Source of the DNA: Nocardia brasiliensis ATCC 700358
Lineage (GTDB): Bacteria; Actinomycetota; Actinomycetes; Mycobacteriales; Mycobacteriaceae
Length of the DNA stretch: 64,000 nucleotides
Assembly (NCBI RefSeq): GCF_000250675.2
Contig: NC_018681.1
Span: 4,712,001-4,776,000 of the forward strand
Reading direction: 5' to 3'
The notes under the pieces were generated by a model, which did no database searches, was not told the DNA's origin, and saw nothing but the letters and a program-made list of their open reading frames with translations. Positions 49,863 to 57,747 of this stretch are shown here, one piece after another. The position numbers were made by a program, and so were the translations under genes. Numbering within the stretch: the first letter of the stretch is position 1; each line of letters opens with the position of its first letter.

Positions 49863-51695
49863 ATGACGACTACAGACATCGGCTATTCGCACAAATCGGG
49901 CAAAACGGTCTACACCATCCCGGAAGCGTTTCAAGAGACCATGAGCGTGCGGCCCGAGCAGGTCGCGTTGCGGACCGTCGGCGGGACGCAGGAGATCACG
50001 TGGCGGGAGTACGGCCGGCGCGTGCGGACGATCGCGGCGGGCCTGGCCCGGCTCGGCGTCACCCGCGGCGACACCGTCGGCATCATGCTCACCAACCGGC
50101 CCGAGTTCAATCTGGTCGACACGGCCGCCCTGCATCTGGGCGCCACCCCGTTCTCGATCTACAACACCAGTTCACCCGAGCAGATCACCCACCTGTTCAC
50201 CAATGCCGCGAACAAAGTCGTGGTGACGGAACGGGTCTTCCTGGACAAGGTGACCGCGGCCGGGGTCGAGCTCGCCCACATCATCGTGGTCGACGGCCCC
50301 GCGACCGGCACGATCACCCTGGACGAGGTGGAGGGCAACCCGGCCGCCGACTTCGATTTCGAGGCCACCTGGCGCGCCGTGCAACCGGACGACCTCGCCA
50401 CCCTGATCTACACCTCCGGCACCACCGGCCCGTCCAAGGGCGTCGAGGTCACCCACCGCAACGTGCTCGCCCAGGTGATCGGGCTGGTGGCCGGGCCGCT
50501 GCCGGTCGGGCTGGACGACCGCGCCGTGTCCTATCTGCCCGCCGCGCACGTCGCCGACCGCATCTCCGCGCACGCCATGAACCTGCTCACCGGCATCCAG
50601 CTGACCACCGTCACCGACCCGCGCGAGGTCGCCGCCGCACTCCCCGACGCCCGCCCGACGAGCTTCTTCGGCGTGCCCCGGGTGTGGCAGAAGATCAAGG
50701 CCGGCATCGAGACCAAGCTCGCGGCCGAGACCAGCCAGGTGAAGAAGACCCTCGCGCTGTGGGCCATCGACACCGGAATCGCCGCGGCCCGAGCCGATCT
50801 CGCGGGTAAGAGCCGCGGCCCGGTGCTCGCGGTGCAGCATCGGCTGGCCGAAACGCTGGTGCTGGCGAAGCTGCGGCACGCGATGGGCCTCGACGCACTG
50901 AACATCGCCGCCTCCGGCGCCGCCCCGATCCCGCCGGAGACCCTCGAGTACTTCCTCGGCCTCGGCTTCACCGTGAGCGAGGTGTGGGGCATGTCGGAGA
51001 CCACCGGCGTCGGCACGTTCACCGAACTGGACAAGCCGCGGCCCGGCTCGGTCGGTCGTCCCCTCGACGGCATCGAACTGCGGCTCGACACCGACGGCGA
51101 GATCCTGGTGCGCGGGCCCATGGTCACCAGCGGCTACCGCAACATGCCCGAGCAGACCGCCGACACCATCGACGCGGACGGCTGGCTGCACACCGGCGAT
51201 GTCGGCACCCTCGACCCCGACGGATACGTGCGCGTCATCGATCGCAAGAAGGAACTGATCATCAACGAGGCGGGCAAGAACATCGCGCCCAGCAACGTCG
51301 AGAACGCCGTCAAGGCCGCCTCTTCGCTCGTCGGGCAGGTCGTCGCGATCGGTGACGCGCGGGCTTATATCGGCGCGTTGATCGTGCTCGACCCCGATGT
51401 GGCGGCGTTGCGCGCCAAGGATCTCGGCGCGACCGACGCCGACCTGCCGACCCTGGCGCGCCGCCAGGAGATCGTCGACGAGGTGCGGGCGGCGGTGCTG
51501 CAGGGCAACGTCAAGCTCTCCCGGGTCGAGCAGATCAAGCGCTTCACCATCATCGGCGCGGTGTGGGAGCCCGGCGGGGACGAGCTGACCCCGAAGATGT
51601 CGCTCAAGCGCAACCCGATCGCGGCCAAGTACGCCGCCGAGATCGCCGCGCTCTACGCCGCGCAGCCGCCCGAGCACGTCATCTCGGTCAAGTAA
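49863..51695 (+). CDS. Long-chain fatty acid-CoA ligase (FadD15-like)
   Basis: 610 residues. ATP/AMP-dependent acyl-CoA synthetase: P-loop LIYTSGTTGPSKGVEVTHRN, then VWGMSETTGVGTF (A5), GWLHTGDVGTLDPDGYVRVI (A7), and the catalytic Lys region near the C-terminus (PKMSLKRNPI). It activates long-chain fatty acids to acyl-CoA via acyl-adenylate. The length and AASGAAPIPPETLEYFLGLG segment match the FadD15 type of mycobacteria. ATG 49863 follows ACAGGG. A strong hairpin follows the stop. Confidence 0.92.
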   Translation: MTTTDIGYSHKSGKTVYTIPEAFQETMSVRPEQVALRTVGGTQEITWREYGRRVRTIAAGLARLGVTRGDTVGIMLTNRPEFNLVDTAALHLGATPFSIYNTSSPEQITHLFTNAANKVVVTERVFLDKVTAAGVELAHIIVVDGPATGTITLDEVEGNPAADFDFEATWRAVQPDDLATLIYTSGTTGPSKGVEVTHRNVLAQVIGLVAGPLPVGLDDRAVSYLPAAHVADRISAHAMNLLTGIQLTTVTDPREVAAALPDARPTSFFGVPRVWQKIKAGIETKLAAETSQVKKTLALWAIDTGIAAARADLAGKSRGPVLAVQHRLAETLVLAKLRHAMGLDALNIAASGAAPIPPETLEYFLGLGFTVSEVWGMSETTGVGTFTELDKPRPGSVGRPLDGIELRLDTDGEILVRGPMVTSGYRNMPEQTADTIDADGWLHTGDVGTLDPDGYVRVIDRKKELIINEAGKNIAPSNVENAVKAASSLVGQVVAIGDARAYIGALIVLDPDVAALRAKDLGATDADLPTLARRQEIVDEVRAAVLQGNVKLSRVEQIKRFTIIGAVWEPGGDELTPKMSLKRNPIAAKYAAEIAALYAAQPPEHVISVK

Positions 51696-51706
51696 CACGC
51701 GAACAC

Positions 51707-51743
51707 GACTGTGGCCCTGGGTTTTTCACCCAGGGCCACAGTC
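51707..51743. terminator. Bidirectional terminator
   Basis: A 16-bp perfect stem, GACTGTGGCCCTGGGT (51707-51722) with ACCCAGGGCCACAGTC (51728-51743), loop TTTTC, lies between the convergent acyl-CoA ligase and PEBP genes. Confidence 0.85.
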
Positions 51744-51753
51744 TTGCGCCGGC

Positions 51754-52296
51754 CTACTTCTGCTCGTAGGTAGCCACGATCACCGCACGCGCGATGGCAT
51801 GCGAGAACAGATTGAAGCCGAGGTAGGCCGGGCTGGCGCTCGCGTCGATGCCCAGGCTCTCCACGTCCACCGCGTGCACCGCGATGAAGTACCGGTGGTA
51901 GCCGTGCCCGGGCGGCGGCCCGGCGCCGACGAAGCCGGCGAACCCGCCGTCGTTGCGCAGCGAGATCGCGCCGGTGGGCAGCGCGCCGCCCTCCTCACCG
52001 CTGCCCGCGCCGCTGGGCAGCGAGGTCGCGCTCACCGGGATGTCGGCGACCGCCCAGTGCCAGAACCCGGACGCGGTCGGCGCGTCCGGATCGAACACGG
52101 TGATCGCGAAACTCATTGTCTCGGCCGGGAATCCGGACCAGGACAGCTGCGGCGAGATATCCTTGCCGCCCGCGCCGAACACGCCGCTGACCTGATCGTT
52201 GCCGAACGGCTCACCGTCGGTGACGTCCGCGGAGGTCAGCGTGAACGAGGGCAGCTGCGGCAGCGCGTCGTAGGGGTTGTAGGAGTAATCGGGCAC
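51754..52296 (-). CDS. YbhB/YbcL-type phosphatidylethanolamine-binding protein
   Basis: 180 residues. PEBP (Raf kinase inhibitor-like) fold: LSWSGFPAETMSFAITVFDP, DPDAPTASGFWHWAVADIP with the conserved ligand-site Asp/His, and GPPPGHGYHRYFIAVHAVDV. Cytoplasmic; bacterial members have no settled function. Position before the M20 peptidase matches Rv2140c/Rv2141c order in M. tuberculosis as I recall it. Confidence 0.92.
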   Translation of the reverse strand: MPDYSYNPYDALPQLPSFTLTSADVTDGEPFGNDQVSGVFGAGGKDISPQLSWSGFPAETMSFAITVFDPDAPTASGFWHWAVADIPVSATSLPSGAGSGEEGGALPTGAISLRNDGGFAGFVGAGPPPGHGYHRYFIAVHAVDVESLGIDASASPAYLGFNLFSHAIARAVIVATYEQK

Positions 52297-52318
52297 GAGG
52301 GTGTCCTTTCGTCGATCG

Positions 52319-53680
52319 TCAGCTGTTCAGGAGGAAATGTTCCAGTACGCGGGTGCCGAATTCGAGCGCTTGCACCGGAACCCGCTCGTCCACACCGTGG
52401 AACAGCGCGGTGAAGTCGAGCTCCGGCGGCAGCTGCAAGGGCGCGAACCCGAAGCAGCGAATGCCCAAGCGAGCGAACGCCTTCGCGTCGGTGCCACCCG
52501 AGAGCATGTAGGGCACGGTACGGCCCTGCGGGTCGTGCGCGAGGATCGCGTCGTTCATCGCGTCCACCAGGTGACCGTCGAATGTCGTTTCGTACGAGTC
52601 GAGTTTGGTGATCCACTCCCGCTCGACGTCCGGGCCGATCAACTCGTCGACCTCCCGCTCGAACGCCGCCTGCCGTCCCGGCACCACCCGGCAGTCGACC
52701 ACGGCCTCGGCGGTCTGCGGGATGACGTTGGCCTTGTACCCGGCCTGCAGCATGGTCGGATTCGCCGTATCCCGCAGTGTCGCACCGATGATCCGCGAGA
52801 TGGTGCCCAGCTTGGCCAGCTGGCCTTCGATATCGGGACTGTCCGGGTCGAAGTCGAGCCCGGTCTCCTCGGCGACGGCGGCCAGGAACTCCGCCACCGA
52901 ATCCGACATCACCAGGGGGAAGGTGTGTTTGCCGAGCCGGGCCACCGCATCGGCGAGGATGGTGACCGCGTTGTCGTCGTGCAGGAACGAGCCGTGGCCC
53001 GCACGGGCCTTGGCGCGCAACCGCATCCAGCCCAAGCCCTTCTCGGCGGTCTCCACCAGATAGAGCCTGCGCTCGGTGCCGTCCGGGCGCGGCACGGTCA
53101 GCGAGAACCCGCCGACCTCACCGACCGCCTCGGTGACCCCCTCGAACAGATCCGGCCGATTGTCCACCAGCCACTGCGATCCCCATTTGCCGCCGTTCTC
53201 CTCGTCGGCCAGGAACGCGAAGACGATATCGCGCGGCGGCACCGTGCCCTCGATCTTGAACTGGCGCGCGATGGCCAGCATCATGCCGACCATGTCCTTC
53301 ATGTCGATGGCGCCGCGGCCCCACACGTAGCCGTCGCGCACCGCGCCCGAGAACGGGTGCACGCTCCAGTCCGCGGCCTCCGCGGGCACCACGTCCAGGT
53401 GCCCGTGCATCATCAGTGCGCCCCGGCTCGGGTCGGCGCCGGCCAACCGCGCGAAGACGTTCCCGCGGCCGGGCGCGCCGGATTCCACATACTCGGTCGT
53501 ATACCCCGCCTCGTGCAGTTGCTCGGCCACCCATTCGGCGCACTCGCGTTCGCCCTTGGTGGTGGCCAGCTCGCCGGTGTTGGAGGTGTCGAACCGGATC
53601 AGCGCGCTGACCAGGTCCACCACCTCGTCTACCGCACGAGAGCCGCTGTTGGGAACCGATCCTTCGACAGATGTGGACAC
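52319..53680 (-). CDS. M20 family metallopeptidase/deacylase (ArgE/DapE-like)
   Basis: 453 residues from GTG 53680. Zinc-dependent hydrolase: metal His and Asp in ALMMHGHLDVVPAE, bridging Asp in VWGRGAIDMKD, catalytic/metal Glu pair in LADEENGG, and a late metal His in DFTALFHGVDERV; the small dimerisation domain is about 210-330 (KARAGHGSFLHDDNAV). Members cleave peptides or acylated amino acids; the substrate here is unknown. Probably co-transcribed with the PEBP gene 22 bases downstream. Confidence 0.93.
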   Translation of the reverse strand: MSTSVEGSVPNSGSRAVDEVVDLVSALIRFDTSNTGELATTKGERECAEWVAEQLHEAGYTTEYVESGAPGRGNVFARLAGADPSRGALMMHGHLDVVPAEAADWSVHPFSGAVRDGYVWGRGAIDMKDMVGMMLAIARQFKIEGTVPPRDIVFAFLADEENGGKWGSQWLVDNRPDLFEGVTEAVGEVGGFSLTVPRPDGTERRLYLVETAEKGLGWMRLRAKARAGHGSFLHDDNAVTILADAVARLGKHTFPLVMSDSVAEFLAAVAEETGLDFDPDSPDIEGQLAKLGTISRIIGATLRDTANPTMLQAGYKANVIPQTAEAVVDCRVVPGRQAAFEREVDELIGPDVEREWITKLDSYETTFDGHLVDAMNDAILAHDPQGRTVPYMLSGGTDAKAFARLGIRCFGFAPLQLPPELDFTALFHGVDERVPVQALEFGTRVLEHFLLNS

Positions 53681-53796
53681 GTACCCTTTCCTACCACCTG
53701 CGCGTCACGGCACCGTCGGCGTCCCCGCGCCCACGCCCCCGGCGACACCGGACGGCACAGCGTACGGTGCCGATCCCGGTGCCCGCGGGGTCCGCA

Positions 53797-54960
53797 TCAC
53801 GCTGATCGCAATCGGCGCACGGTGGCCTCGCGCATCCGGTCCAGCATCTCGGTCAGCACCGAAGGGTAGGTCGCGAAATTCAAGCGGGCGAAACCTGTTC
53901 CGCCGGGGCCGAAATCGGGGCCGGACAGCAGCATGACCTTGGCCTGATCGAGAAAGAACGCGGCCGGATCCTGGTCCAGTTCCATTGCGCGACAGTCGAT
54001 CCAGGCCAGATAGCTCGCCTGGGGCGGACGAAAACGCAGCTGCGGGGGCAGCGACGCGGCAACCAGGTCGCGGTTGGCGGTCAAGACCGCGCGGGTGCGT
54101 GCCAGCCACTCGTCGCCCTGTTGCCAGGCCGCGTGGGTCGCCAGCACGCTCGGCGCGCTGACCTGGCCGTACAGCTTCGGCGGTTGCGCGGCCAACGCCT
54201 CGCGAACCCGGCGGTCGCCGACATGCGCGACACAGCAGCGCAACCCGGCCAGGTTGAACGCCTTGCTCGCCGAGTTCAGTGTGACTGTGCGAGCGGCGAT
54301 TTCCGGACCGAGCGAGCCGATCGGCAGATGCCGGTGCGGGTCGTGGACCAGTTCGGCGTGGATCTCGTCGGCGAGCACCACCAGATCGTGACGGCAGGCG
54401 ATCTCCGCGATCGCGGTCAGCTCCGCCCGGTCGAAGACGTGACCCGTCGGATTGTTCGGGTTCACCATGATCAGCGCACGACAACCGGTTTCGCGGACGT
54501 CCGCGGCCATCCGCTCGGCGTCGAAACTCCACCCGTCGGCCGTTGCGATCATCGGGATCGGTACCAGCCGCCGTCCCATGACACGCAATGTCTCCAGGAA
54601 CGGCGGGTAGGTCGGCGTGTGCACCGCCACCGCGTCACCCGGGCGGGTCGTGAGCTGTAGCACGATCTGCACCACCTGGATCAGCTCGGTGAACACGTGC
54701 ACCTGGGCCGGATCGATCGCGAAATCGTAGCGGTCCCGCATGCGGGCGGCGAAGGCGTGCGGCAGCGGATTCAGTTCGGGGTGTTCATCCCAGGCCGGAT
54801 ACCCGAGATCGCCCGCGGCGGCCCGCTGCAGCACCTCGCGCACCGCATCGGGCACCGGGAAATCCATATCCGCGATCCAGCCCGGCAGTACTTCGGCTTC
54901 GGCGCGCGCCCACTTGACACCGGCACGTCGCCGCAGGTCACCGATATCGACAAGCTCCAT
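53797..54960 (-). CDS. MalY/PatB-type PLP-dependent aminotransferase/C-S lyase
   Basis: 387 residues from ATG 54960 (the frame continues into the divergent gene without a signal). Fold-type I PLP enzyme: VLPGWIADMDFPVPDAVREV and GYPAWDE at the N-terminus are characteristic of the MalY/PatB group (cystathionine beta-lyase-like), NPNNPTGHVFDRAEL binds the cofactor, LADEIHAELV contains the PLP Asp, and NSASKAFNLAGLRC the Schiff-base Lys. Cleaves C-S bonds or transaminates. Divergent from an Lrp/AsnC-type gene that very probably regulates it. Confidence 0.9.
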   Translation of the reverse strand: MELVDIGDLRRRAGVKWARAEAEVLPGWIADMDFPVPDAVREVLQRAAAGDLGYPAWDEHPELNPLPHAFAARMRDRYDFAIDPAQVHVFTELIQVVQIVLQLTTRPGDAVAVHTPTYPPFLETLRVMGRRLVPIPMIATADGWSFDAERMAADVRETGCRALIMVNPNNPTGHVFDRAELTAIAEIACRHDLVVLADEIHAELVHDPHRHLPIGSLGPEIAARTVTLNSASKAFNLAGLRCCVAHVGDRRVREALAAQPPKLYGQVSAPSVLATHAAWQQGDEWLARTRAVLTANRDLVAASLPPQLRFRPPQASYLAWIDCRAMELDQDPAAFFLDQAKVMLLSGPDFGPGGTGFARLNFATYPSVLTEMLDRMREATVRRLRSA

Positions 54961-55017
54961 ATCGAGAACCCTAGAAGTAATGGCACGGGACGCGATTGAC
55001 AATTTTCGCGACCCGGC

Positions 55018-55030
55018 GCAAATTTCTTGC
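55018..55030. promoter_or_regulatory. Lrp/AsnC-type dyad
   Basis: GCAAATTTCTTGC (GCAA-N5-TTGC) is immediately before the GTG of the Lrp-type gene, in the 70-base AT-rich gap between it and the divergent aminotransferase gene; the expected place for autoregulation. Confidence 0.45.
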
Positions 55031-55528
55031 GTGACGGCGCTACCCCTGGACGACATCGACCACCAGCTGCTCGACCTGGTGCAGGTCGACGCCACCCTTT
55101 CCCTGCACGAGCTCGGCGAGCGGGTTGCCCTGTCCCCCAGTGCCGTTCAGCGCAGACTCGGCAGACTCCGGGCCGGCGGGGTGATCACCGCACAGGTCGC
55201 CGTGGTCGATCCGAAAGCGGTCGGGATGACGCTGACCGCCGTCGTGCTCGTCGAACTGACCGAGGACGACGCCGACCAGTACGCCGCGTTCTGCGCCCGC
55301 ATGCTCGCCGAACCCGCTGTGCAGCAGTGCTATTCGGTCGTCGGACAGTGGGATTACGTCGTAGTGATGGTCACCGCGGATCTGGCCGACTACCGCAAGA
55401 TCTCCAACGAACTGTTCGTCGGCGACAAATCGGTCCAGCGCTATGAGACCCTGCCCACCTATGAACGCGTGAAAGCGCAACTGGCCGTGCCATTGTCGGC
55501 ATCGACGAGTACGGAGATCAAACCGTAA
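55031..55528 (+). CDS. Lrp/AsnC-family transcriptional regulator
   Basis: 165 residues from GTG 55031. N-terminal helix-turn-helix (LDDIDHQLLDLVQVDATLSL, ELGERVALSPSAVQRRLGRL) and a C-terminal ligand-sensing RAM domain (VVGQWDYVVVMVTADLADY). The family forms octamers that sense amino acids. Being divergent from the MalY/PatB-type gene, it probably controls that gene in response to an amino acid such as cysteine or cystathionine, which is an inference from position. Confidence 0.92.
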   Translation: MTALPLDDIDHQLLDLVQVDATLSLHELGERVALSPSAVQRRLGRLRAGGVITAQVAVVDPKAVGMTLTAVVLVELTEDDADQYAAFCARMLAEPAVQQCYSVVGQWDYVVVMVTADLADYRKISNELFVGDKSVQRYETLPTYERVKAQLAVPLSASTSTEIKP

Positions 55529-55638
55529 CCGACTTCACAGGATCAGCACGGAAAACGTTAGCCCCGTTCACGGCCTGAGATGGTCAACTGGAAAGGTGCC
55601 GATCGGCACGAGCAGGTCTGCACGAGGAGGTCCGGCCC

Positions 55639-56376
55639 ATGTGCTCGGCACCTGTCAGCGATGACACCGATCCCGAGGAGGTCCGCCTCACCGGCGCCAC
55701 ATGGGAATCGGTGAGCAGGCGCGGCGCGCGCTCGCTCAACGCCGACGCGGCCGCCACCCACACCGACCCCGGCACCGGCCGGACCGCGTTCGTCGTGGCC
55801 GACGGCATCGGCAATCATCTGCTCGCGGTCCGCGCCGCGCGCATGGTCGCCGCGGTCGCGGCCCGGGTCGCCACCGCCGACGGCGCCCGCGCGGGAATCC
55901 TTGCCGCCCAAGCGGAACTGCTCCGCCAGTTCCCGCAGTCCGAGGCGGACAGTGTGCTCGTCGTCGCGGTACTGCCCGCCGGCGACGGTCCCGCCGATAT
56001 CGCCTGGGTCGGCGACTGCCGGGCCTACCGCTGGAACGGCCGGGTGCTGCACCAGATCACCGTCGACCACACCGTCGCCGAATTCTGGCGGATCCGCGGC
56101 CAGCAACCGCCGCCGCGCCTGAATCACCTCGTGACCACCTCGGCCCGCACCGTCCGGGCCGCCGATATCGGCCAGGCCGGCACCGGCTCCAGCAGCGGGC
56201 GGCTGCTGCTCAGCACCGACGGCGTGCACAAGCGGCTCGATATCGCCACCATCAAGGCCGTCCTCGCGAACTCCGCCTCCGCCACTCTCGCCGCCGACAC
56301 CCTGGTCCAGTCCGCACTGCACGCGGGCGGCACCGACAACGCCACCGCGCTCGTCGCCGACCGCAGGCCCCGGTGA
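55639..56376 (+). CDS. PP2C-type protein phosphatase
   Basis: 245 residues. Metal-dependent Ser/Thr phosphatase: ARSLNADAAAT (motif 1, usually NQDA), AFVVADGIGNHL (VADGMGGH, metal Asp), IAWVGDCRAYRW (GDSRAY), LLLSTDGVHKRLD (metal Asp in SDG) and GGTDNATALV (final metal Asp). The key acidic residues are kept, so it should be active, although several Ser/Gly positions are divergent. No membrane segment, so a cytoplasmic form. No kinase is adjacent; the kinase at 9.3 kb is far away. Confidence 0.88.
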   Translation: MCSAPVSDDTDPEEVRLTGATWESVSRRGARSLNADAAATHTDPGTGRTAFVVADGIGNHLLAVRAARMVAAVAARVATADGARAGILAAQAELLRQFPQSEADSVLVVAVLPAGDGPADIAWVGDCRAYRWNGRVLHQITVDHTVAEFWRIRGQQPPPRLNHLVTTSARTVRAADIGQAGTGSSSGRLLLSTDGVHKRLDIATIKAVLANSASATLAADTLVQSALHAGGTDNATALVADRRPR

Positions 56377-56413
56377 ATCCCGGTGCGGTGTAGACCCCTA
56401 CGAGAATGGCGAT

Positions 56414-56443
56414 GGCCCCCGAACAAGGATCTGTTCGGGGGCC
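56414..56443. terminator. Terminator hairpin
   Basis: GGCCCCCGAACA (56414-56425) pairs perfectly with TGTTCGGGGGCC (56432-56443), 12 bp, loop AGGATC, between the convergent PP2C and membrane-protein genes. Confidence 0.8.
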
Positions 56444-56493
56444 TCGGTAGCGAGGCTACACCGGACGGCAGGGTCTCGGGGGCGGTTTCTTGC

Positions 56494-57075
56494 TTACTTT
56501 TTGGCCACAGAAGATGACCCGGTGGTCCGCGCCGACACTTCCTCCCACAGGGGACCGAACACCAGCCACAGGCCGACGATCGCCCAGGCGCGACCGATCC
56601 ACCACCAGAGTGCGTCCGCCTGATCGCCGCGCGCGATGGTGAGAATGATCAGCCCCAGCGTCAGTGAGGCGATCGCGGCCGCGAGCACCACTCGATTCCA
56701 TTCCCGCCACAGTGCCGCGGCCTTCTCCGGTGAGCCCTTCGCCGGTTTCACCGGTGCCGGGCCGCCCGCGAAGCGGTGCGCGAACCGGACATCGGCCCAG
56801 CGCACGATCGCCGGTCCGAACGCGACGCTCACGCCCAGGTAGAGCGCGGCGATGCCGTGGATCGTCCCGGGCTTCGCACCCTGATGCAGGTCGATGGCCG
56901 CCGCCACGATCAGCGCGACGTCGAGCAGCGGGATCCCCCACAGCAGCGCCGCACCCAGCCCCCGCAACCGCAGCAGATACCGGGCCACCAGCCCCGCGGC
57001 CAGCAGCACCCACAGCCCGACCTCCGACACCACGATCATCGTCGCGACCGGGTTGTCGCGAACAAGATCAAACAT
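56494..57075 (-). CDS. Membrane protein, unknown function
   Basis: 193 residues with five predicted transmembrane segments (about 11-33, 40-60, 72-92, 128-148, 158-176) and a short Ser/Lys tail. LWGIPLLDVALIVAAAIDLH and WADVRFAHRFAGG mark a conserved actinobacterial membrane-protein family I cannot name. Monocistronic. Confidence 0.72.
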   Translation of the reverse strand: MFDLVRDNPVATMIVVSEVGLWVLLAAGLVARYLLRLRGLGAALLWGIPLLDVALIVAAAIDLHQGAKPGTIHGIAALYLGVSVAFGPAIVRWADVRFAHRFAGGPAPVKPAKGSPEKAAALWREWNRVVLAAAIASLTLGLIILTIARGDQADALWWWIGRAWAIVGLWLVFGPLWEEVSARTTGSSSVAKK

Positions 57076-57322
57076 TTCCGTCTCCCGCCGATTCGTCGAA
57101 CAGTTCGAGCAGGTGCGCGCCCCTCTCCGACGCCGACCCGCCCTGCCTGATCAACGTAGGTCGCGCTCCGGCGTCGACGCGTCCTCCGATAGAACGACCT
57201 GCCTCCCGACATCCGGAGGACCCTGCGGGGTGCCCTGGGAAACAAGGGCACGCGTGCTCTGCCTAACGTTTCAGGGCGGTAAGGTCGGCGTTCGGCGGTC
57301 CATTTCGGAGCTGTCCGGTATT

Positions 57323-57673
57323 TCAGAGCTGCTTGACGATGTTCCCGTTCTCGTCCAGCACGGCGATCGACGGAGTGCCGTCGGCGGCGACGTGCAACCG
57401 AATTCGCGGACGCCCCTGCGCATCATGCAGTGTCAGCCCCGCACCTTCTTCGGTGTCCGCGAAAAGCTTGACGCCGAGCGGATGTTCGGCTTCCTCGATC
57501 GGCTTCGTCGGATCATATTGGGTCGCTGCCGATTCCGTCGACGGATCAGGATCCGGCGAGGTCCGCCCAGGAAAGGTGCAACTGGAACGGGTGTCGGTCG
57601 CCGCCAACGTATTCCGGCGAATCGGGCGTGGCACGTCTCGACGGCGAACGTTTCCCCGAAAGCAGCTCATCAA
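57323..57673 (-). CDS. Hypothetical small protein
   Basis: Up to 116 residues. The C-terminal 75 are convincing: TQYDPTKPIEEAEHPLGVKL, GLTLHDAQGRPRIRLHVAAD and PSIAVLDENGNIVKQL, a beta-hairpin repeat pattern (xLxDxxGxxRxxL) seen in several small actinobacterial proteins. The N-terminal 40 residues are Arg-rich and may not be translated; the true start is uncertain. Divergent from the sugar porter. Confidence 0.5.
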   Translation of the reverse strand: MMSCFRGNVRRRDVPRPIRRNTLAATDTRSSCTFPGRTSPDPDPSTESAATQYDPTKPIEEAEHPLGVKLFADTEEGAGLTLHDAQGRPRIRLHVAADGTPSIAVLDENGNIVKQL

Positions 57674-57694
57674 ACCTCGGGGTAATTCTGTTCA

Positions 57695-57715
57695 CAAATC
57701 AGTACCGCTGATTTG
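57695..57715. promoter_or_regulatory. Operator-like inverted repeat upstream of the sugar porter
   Basis: CAAATCAG (57695-57702) and CTGATTTG (57708-57715) are perfect 8-bp complements around TACCG, 32 bases upstream of the ATG at 57748 and AT-rich for this genome. Confidence 0.5.
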
Positions 57716-57747
57716 CGCACCGCCGACGAACACTATCAACTGGAAGG

